Below, piece by piece: positions 43,601 through 52,600 of a DNA stretch of 64,000 nt; the stretch's first letter is position 1; each line of letters opens with the position of its first letter. The notes under the pieces were generated by a model. That model did not search any database. It was not told where the DNA came from and worked only from the letters and a program-made list of their open reading frames with translations. Where the stretch lies: the NCBI GenBank assembly GCA_903813345.2, contig CAIIXF020000009.1, positions 29,548,740 through 29,612,739 of the forward strand. The letters run 5' to 3'. A program made the position numbers and the translations under genes. The stretch is from Owenia fusiformis. Taxonomy: Eukaryota > Annelida > Polychaeta > Sabellida > Oweniidae.

Positions 43601-46600
43601 AATTCAAATTTCAAAATCAAAATATTTCAATTAATAGGCCTAAATGTTGAAACAGAATTCCCAAATGTTTTTTAAACTTATTTTATGAAAATGCAGAATG
43701 ATCTTAACACTCTATGATGATAAAGTACAAAAGTACACCAAAGCCCAATGAAACATATGACTGCTGTGCTTACGTGTTATGTGATGAGTCTATGAAGTAA
43801 TGGTTTAGGGGCTGTGTCATGTCTTGGTATACCACTGTGTGTTGTGAATTGAACAAAGCGTGCGTTTGAGAGTTTAGCATCGTCCTGAATCCTGTAATAA
43901 AAGTAATAAGTGAGTTAAATACAGTGTGCACTTGAGAGGTTAGCATCATCCTGAATCCTGTAATAAAAGTAATAAGTGAGTTAAATATAGTGTGCGTTTG
44001 AGAGTTTAGCATCATCCTGAATCCTGTAATAAAAGTAATAAGTGAGTTAAATACAATGTGCGTTTGAGAGGTTAGCATTTCCTGAATCCTATGATGTAGA
44101 AAGTGATAAGTGGGTTCAACACAGTGTGCGTTTGAGAGTTTAGCAATGTCCTGAATCCTGTAATAGAAAGTAATAAGTGAGTTAAATACAGTGTGCACTT
44201 GAGAGGTTAGCATCATCCTGAATCCTGTAATAAAAGTAATAAGTGAGTTAAATATAGTGTGCGTTTGAGAGTTTAGCATCGTCCTGAATCCTGTAATAAA
44301 AGTAATAAGTGAGTTAAATACAGTGTGCACTTGAGAGGTTAGCATCATCCTGAATCCTGTAATAAAAGTAATAAGTGAGTTAAATATAGTGTGCGTTTGA
44401 GAGTTTAGCATCATCCTGAATCCTGTAATAAAAGTAATAAGTGAGTTAAATACAGTGTGCGTTTGAGAGGTTAGCATTTCCTGAATCCTATAATGTAGAA
44501 AGTGATAAGTGAGTTCAACACAGTGTGCGTTTGAGAGTTTAGCAATATCCTGAATCCTGCAATAGAAAGTAATAAGTGAGTTTACCATAGCGTGTGTTTG
44601 AGAGTTCAACATTGTCCCGAATCCTGTTATAGAAAGTAAAAAATGGTACATGTGTTATGAAATAAACAAAATAAGTCAAGTCCATCATTTACATTAAAAT
44701 CCATTTACTAGCTCAACCCTACATATTCTCTATATTCATTGGGCGGACAACTTCAGCATCAAAACCCTATTTTACCCTAGTTAAAACCCATTGTACTCAC
44801 CATCAAGACTAAGCTTAGATTGTTCCTTAGCATCAGGACATGCTTCATATCGCTGTATGTAATCTTTGCACTCCTCTATAGTAATATCATCTCTCTGCAG
44901 AGAAAACAACACAAATGTAATACACATATGATACATGGTATGATGTACTGACTCAAACACAGACAGGGACTCTATAACTCCATGTGAGAAAATGTCAATT
45001 TTCTAACTATAAATACAACATTAAATAGAAATAAATTCATCATGGAAACTTTATCTCTCACATTTTGGTTTTAAAAATACATATATTTTTTTAAGTTTAA
45101 GTTTATTCGAATCTTAATATACAGGGTGGGCCAAAAAAAACAATACCCAACTTCAAATCAGGATAAAAATAGTTACATTCAATATGGTACATTGACTTAC
45201 ATACCATTTTAAAGGTTATACAATTTCAAACAATTTGGTATATAACACTATGTCATGAAATCAATAGTAAAGTTTTATTATACTTATTTGGGAGGCCGGG
45301 TCACTATTTAAGGTCTCCAGATTTAAGGGAGAAAATAGTAAATCTGCAGAATTATGTTAATTTTTATTTATAGAATATCATTCTTTTGTTAGGTGAATAC
45401 ATGCTTGGATACTGATATTTTCATCATTGTTTGACTAAATTTATTGTTTATGAATTTCAGTGTTGTTTAATAACATTTTACACTTTATTTATTTAAACAA
45501 TTTTCACAATTGCTCAATATACCCCCACCCCCTCCCCTATGCATCAACAATAAGCTTCAAGTGGTAGCGCAATCTATCAATAACATTATTGAGAGATTTC
45601 TGTTGCAATTCATTTCAGCACTTTAGGATTCTGTTTCAGCACATCAAAGCTGTTTATTGGATGCTTTTGATTGTACCATTTCCTCGAGATGGCTCCATGT
45701 ATCGTAATCAAACAAATTACATGTAGCATGTAGGTGGCCAAGCATCGAGATCAATCAAATTGACACCTTGTTTGCAAAGGAATGCCAATGTCTCTTGAGA
45801 TCTATGGTACAGGGCAATGTCTTGTTGGAAAATAAAATCCTCGTCACATATACGTTTATTGTCTTTTAACAGACCCCCGTTGAGTACTTATTGATAATAA
45901 ACAACACTAAAATTCATAAACAATAAGTTTAGTCACACAATATGCAAATATACAAGCATTTATTCACCTAACAAAATGATATTCTATAAATAAAAAAATT
46001 AACATTATTCCGCAGATTTACTATTTTCTCCCTAAAATCTGGATACCTTAAATACCGACCCGGCCTCCCAAATAAGCATAATAAAACTTTAATATTGATT
46101 TCATGACATAGTGTTATATACCAAATTGTTCGAAATTGGATAACCTTTAAAATGATATATAAATCAGTGTATCATATTGAACATAGCTATTTTCAGTCTG
46201 ATTTAAAGTTGGGTATTGGTTTTTTTTGGCCCACCCTGTATTACAGTACATAATCAAATACAATTTGACGCAAAGCGTATATTGTAGATCAGGTTCAAAA
46301 GTTAATATTTGTAAATACAATTATTTCAATGGAGTGCAAGAGTGCAGGAATGCAGAAAATGTATTAATAATGCGTTACAGACCTCTTGTTCTACTTTGAA
46401 GAACTCATACATTTCCTCAGGATCAAGATAATCGTTGTCTATTGTATAGAGTTTAAACACTTGTTCCACCTCTGGTCTTTTTGTTATAATTTTATGAAAA
46501 TTGACGAACTCTTCCATATCCAGTGTAGCCTCACCCTTCTCATTGGTATTATGTTTGTTTGTGTCTGCTTTCTGAAAATACAATCAGGAAATGATCAGAC

Positions 46601-49600
46601 TGTGTATGCTTTGTATATTAGATACTCAATAGTCAGGCTTTAAGACATGCACATTGAATTCAATCATATTAAGAGACATTAACGATGGTGCTATACTAGT
46701 CTTGGGGGGGGGGGGTTATGAGACGACTTTATTACAAAATGGATGAACTTACATCGGAGGAAATTTTCATTTTTGTAATTTTCGCCATAAACATGGACTT
46801 TATGCCCCTGCCATGAATGAGGTCAATTTGTGTCCAAATATTTTACCCTTATGTTAATAGTAGCATCCTGTTACTGAATAGCGAATCAGTCCGACGAAAG
46901 TTTATCCATTTTGTTATAAAGACGTGACATCTTGATAACCAGGTGGGGACCAGTGATGTTACCTCACTTAGGTTGAAACAATTTACATATAAGGTAACAA
47001 TCTTCAGTAATTTAAGCATAACTTACCATAAATACAGTTTTAGCCTCCTCAGTAGTGACATCTATATTGAGGTGTTTTAGCAGACGGACAATTTCTCCTA
47101 ATTCTAGGGCACCACTTTGATCTTTATCAGCAAATTCAAACATTTTTCGCAGCCATCTTGGATAGTCAAGGAATTTTGTTTATGAATAGGAATTTATGAA
47201 CAATGGCTAATACTATTAGGCCATTGTTGCATTGAATATTTGTGTTCAAATTTCTTGTTTTGTTTATTTGTGGCTCAGTAAGGCTGTGTGATTGCTCCTG
47301 TGTGAAGCGCCAATGAAATATACCACGTGTGCTAAAAATAATTTCACAGTAAGGATACAAATCTTGCTGTTTGTGCAGTGCCAGGTCCTTGTGCTTCCTG
47401 ATGAGGTACCTAAGCCCATGTACCCAGTCATCTCTGCCCTGCTTAGAGTTCTCTACCAGGTCAAGGGACTTGTGCTGGGAACCTACTATGATAGAGAAAC
47501 ATTGGTCCTCCTGTAATTATAGAAAAACATTGGTCCTTTTCCAATGATATCAACATTGTTCCTCCTGCTATAAAAGAAACATTGGGTCTCCTGTATTAAC
47601 CACAACAGGGGCTTGCTAGAAAGGAGATACATGTTAGAACACACGAAAGCTCTACCTGATCTTCCATATAGTAAAGGGGCTTAGATTGTAGTAATTACAG
47701 AACAAAATTATTGGTCCTTTTCCGATAACAGCAACAATAGCCCATCCTACTGCAATCATAGAAACAATGATCCTAAAATATTTTCTGATTCGTAAACATG
47801 AACTTGTATATGATTCTAAAATGCAATACGTTAATGAAAAAGCAGATTTCTCCAAAATTAAGTAAAAATTCCTTAGTGCATACACTGTCTAGTTCTAAAT
47901 TAAGTGGAGTCAAATAGATGCATAGCATGGACCATAATGCAACTAGATCAGTGCCTAGATATTGGCTGTATACACAACTTTGATTCTCTCGTTTTAAGTG
48001 TCTCATAAACCTCTTTGTGTAATCTGAGCATAAATTAATAGAGAGATATTATTGTCTAATCCTGCCATTGTCTCAGTATCTATTTAACATTTAAAACCAC
48101 CCAGATATTGATTTGCTTTGTTTTTGATTGTTCCAGAAATGTAGTAGCTGCAATAGTTCATGTAATCTAATGCTATTTCAACATTTCAAAAACCTTGCAA
48201 TACTGATGGAAAATATATCCTGTTTGGTGTGATTTTTTCTCCAAATATGAAACAAAGTGACATTATTGTTTTGTATTTTGAAAGTTCCTCTATATATTAT
48301 ATTATATTATATTATATATTGTATACTTTAAAACATACCTTTAGACCAAGGTTCTCTGCAACTTTGCCCAAATTGTCTGTAGAGAAACCCTCCCTTACTT
48401 CTCGGATGTCTCCAATATAAACTAGAAAATATAAAAGTAATTAAATTATTAGATAACACATAAGACATATAACAGTTTATAACTGTAGATAAATGGACCA
48501 TTGAAGGACTGACTGGTTTTATGTTCTATTCATGTGGTTTGCATGTCATTCCATTTTCTATGTATTACACAAAAATGCCATGATTACTCTTTGAGGGGTG
48601 TTTATTTATATAATTTATGATAACAACTATTATCATCACTTTACGAATGAAAAGTCATAAATGTTGTTGATTTATCCTGGTGATCAAGTTTTATATGAGC
48701 CACTTCAACAGAAGTCACTTCTAGCTACTGCATGGTGGCTATGTCTACCAGCTAAATGTAGTTGATTTATATAAGTGAGTTGTCAAAAGTGACCCCCCTG
48801 GAAATTTTCAAAAAGTGAACCCCCTTGTTGTCAAATCCTGGTACAGGCCTGTTGTGTGGTAAAGGTTGTATCAGAGTGGTGGTAGTTGGAGTGTTGTATC
48901 ATATTACTCCAGAGTTAAATAGTCTTGGCAGACTCGAATTTTAAATGTGATATTATACAACTTCAAGACAAGTGTCCCCTCTTTAGCAGAGACCAAGGTC
49001 TGAAATTCATCATGATGATTTCTCCAAGATCCCTCCCCTCCAATAGACTTCACTCTTCCCCACCCCAGACTCACATGATGATCCTTATGTCTATCTATGA
49101 ACGTAACTTGTCTTGGAATACAATACTTTCCATAAAATGTTCTTAGCGATACTTAAATCACAGATGTACAGTTCGCATACCTTTGCTCATGTCATCTCCC
49201 TTACGCAACAATCTCCGAAGCCAAACAATCTTTTTGGAATCATCATAACGGAGCGCGACATTATCTGAATCAATGCTGAAACGACGCTCATATTGGCGAC
49301 TCTTCCTAACTTTAGTCAGCTTGGTGCCTTTTCTCATATGAGCCAATGATTCATCCACTGAAAGTAAACAGTACAAGATTTTTAGTCAAACGTGTGTTTT
49401 TAGTCTTGTTTTTTTAGTCTTCATTGAAGTATAGTATTTATAGCAAATGTGTTGAATGTGTTGTGTGTTAATTAAAAATAGGAGTAGTGCTGGCGAATCT
49501 CCATGTTTGAACTAGTCTCCCTCACTTACTAATCATTGAACTTCACAAAATGCAACAATTAATAAAACAAATAAAAGAAAAATTTAAATGATAATATCTG

Positions 49601-52600
49601 ATGACTGAGAAAAACTTCAAATTAAAGCTGACTGATTACTAGCAACTGCTTATTCCAAAACCCCAAACATCAATTTGGAAAAGTAATATTCTTAAAGGAT
49701 CCCATGAGTATCAGATTAGTTTTCTAATTGTCTTTCAAACAATGAAATTCATCATAAAATATACAATCCTCAGATGCAATCTTTTTTGATTTACAATAAA
49801 GCATGGAGATAAAAAAGACTATTGTAAAAAGCCTATGAAAAATATACAAAAACATAAGGTTGAGATAAACCTTGTAGATATTTGTGAATTCATGAGATCT
49901 TTCACATTGTATTTGTAGTGAATTATGTAGTACTGGTATTCATCTATGACAAACCAAGGAATAAATCACATATCCATCCCCATATGCTAATACAAAATTC
50001 TCATTATTTATCTTCTAATCTCTGACTCTAGCAACCAAAAGTTGATTATTAACTCAAAATAAATATATCTAATAAAAATATAAAGGCTTACTAGAAGTAA
50101 TACATGTATTACTCGTGTAAAATACATTCAATCTGCCAACATTAATAAAATTTGAACATGTTAAAACAATATTTGACCTAGAAAGATATGATCGTCAAAA
50201 TAAAAACAATGATTAATATCACACCACAAACGTTCGTCAACTAAAAATATTCAGTGCAGGTTTTTATAATTTTCAATGCACAATACTTTTACTGCAGATT
50301 CAAACATGACCATGCTTTATTTGAGTCTCACATCCAATCATATTACAGCATTAGCCATTCCCTAATTCTTGACAGAGGAACAACCATTTTTATGTAATCC
50401 GAACCCCGAATCTTCAATATTTCATGGACGTCTGTCCTCATTCTTTGAACAAGCTTTTTCTTCATTTGTATGTTTGAGTCGGAATTGATAATGATCACCC
50501 ATGCAGATGGAGCCTGTGAGAAAAATCGGTGCAGCATGAATGAGCGGATGGTGCCGATTTAACAGACCCAATATTTCTCACAGGCTCCGTCTGCATAGGG
50601 TGATGATAGGCCATTCAATATGGTAAAATTCAGCATTCGTTGGACATAATGTCAGTACAAATGCACTGACCTTCGTTTGAACTTTGTACAACATTCTGTC
50701 GAATTTGTGCTGAATTTCACCATATTGGAAGTAATGCACAGTTAGGGGAGGCATCAAAAGATCAATGTCTGATAGGAAACTAAAAAAATCTAGTTGGGGG
50801 GGGGTCAAAGCCATTTCAGTTTGCTATCCGATGTTTTTAGTTTTTATGGTTCATTTATTGAAATCATATATATATAATACATTAACAGGGCCTAGGCGAA
50901 AGCATTATTGGCCCTGTGAGAATACAACATACAAATTATTACAGATGGCTTTTTGTTGAAACAACTGATTAAATGTTATAAATTGATAATTCAAATAATT
51001 TCCATTATTTTACAGAGAAAGTTAGTAAAAATCTTAAATACACAACCTTTGATTTTGTTATTCACTAAATTATCTCCAAACAAAAGTGTATTGGTCTTTT
51101 GTTCTAAAGTGCATCCAATTAAAAAGAAATGGTTCAGTTCTGGCATCACCCTAAGCTCCCCCCAAAGTTCTTCTCTTTCTTTAACTAACAGCGGGCAATT
51201 GAAGATAAGGTGTTTTGAAGTTTGTTCTCTGTAGCCACATAAGCATTTTGGACTGTCTACATCTCTAAAATTATGTAAGAAAAAATGGCCAGAGAAAATA
51301 AAATCACATCTAATACGATTTAAGAATATTTCACTCTTTCGTGATAGTTCTAACTGAGATGTAGGTAATGGTAAATTTTTATCTTTAAGATGAGTTTTGA
51401 CACTTCTCTTAAAACTAGCAAAACTTTTACTTTCTTTTTGATCTGTTGGGAGCTTTTCCCATAAACGTATTGCTCTAGTAACTGGGGATTTGGAAAAGGA
51501 GCCAATTGGCTTTGGGGCAGTAAAATGTCTAATCCTTCTAAGGTTCACATTTTGTACCGGATTTCTATGCTGGTCAAAAATTCTTTGAAGGTATGAGGGG
51601 ACAGTCTTGTTTTTAACCTGGTACATTAACTTTAAATATTTTTCATCTGTTCTAATAGACAGTTCATCTATCCGATGTCATGTTTTAAGAATTCTAAATA
51701 AGTTATAATGCCCCAATGAAAGTCCAAAGTCCACATCCAAGTTCAAGAAAACAAGCAAAAAGTCTGTGATCAACTTTCATGGTATTTAGTTTTAGGGGGA
51801 GGGGAGGGTCAAACTCAAAAATAGATTTATTTAGTTTCCTATTAGACAATGAACTTTTAAGTACACTCTGAGATGGATGACCTCGGGTACAAAAATACGC
51901 TGTACATGTACTTATTGTGACATCATATAGCAATTCACATATCCAAACAAACAAACATTTTAACTAACAAATACAGGAATAAGTCATTTTGGTACATTAA
52001 CATACAACAGACAGATAAAACATACTATACGAGGCTTGACAAAATGTCACCATTCTGGTAAGTTATTGTAAATGTTACAAATGCTGAATACTGACTTCTG
52101 GTGGTGACTTAAAAACTGAGAAAGCTATACTTTAGCTGTTTCACCGTGATTCCTTTATAAACAAGAACATGAAACTACCCTATGTGTAATTTGTATTCAT
52201 ATTTATTAACACCCCCCCCCCTACCACCGAACCATTCTTGTATTCTCTGGGTGAATGGTACAATGCAATCATATCTTTAAAGCCTGCTATATCTACACAA
52301 AGGAGGTACTCAGCAATCTAGAGTCATTACTTTAGATTACTTTTAATCAAAGATTTATACTCTGAATGATCTTTGTAACATAAGAACCATTTTTGAGCAT
52401 CACCTAGCGATTGTAAATAAGATAAGACAACAAACATGCTGATTAAGTTAAAATGACCCATAATGTTCAAACGACCTTCCTTCATGATTCATGAGCAGAC
52501 AGTGATGCGTTAATCGAATTTCATAAAATTTGAAATATGCTACGAGATGCATGTACCATAATACAGTACACAGTGCAGTATTTCTTCATAACTAAATGTT

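Noticed and set aside
43770..44651. 293-codon repetitive ORF read as an independent protein
   Set aside because: It is the tandem array of PLC exon 8 starts running into the true exon; splice borders and family sequence explain its 3' part.
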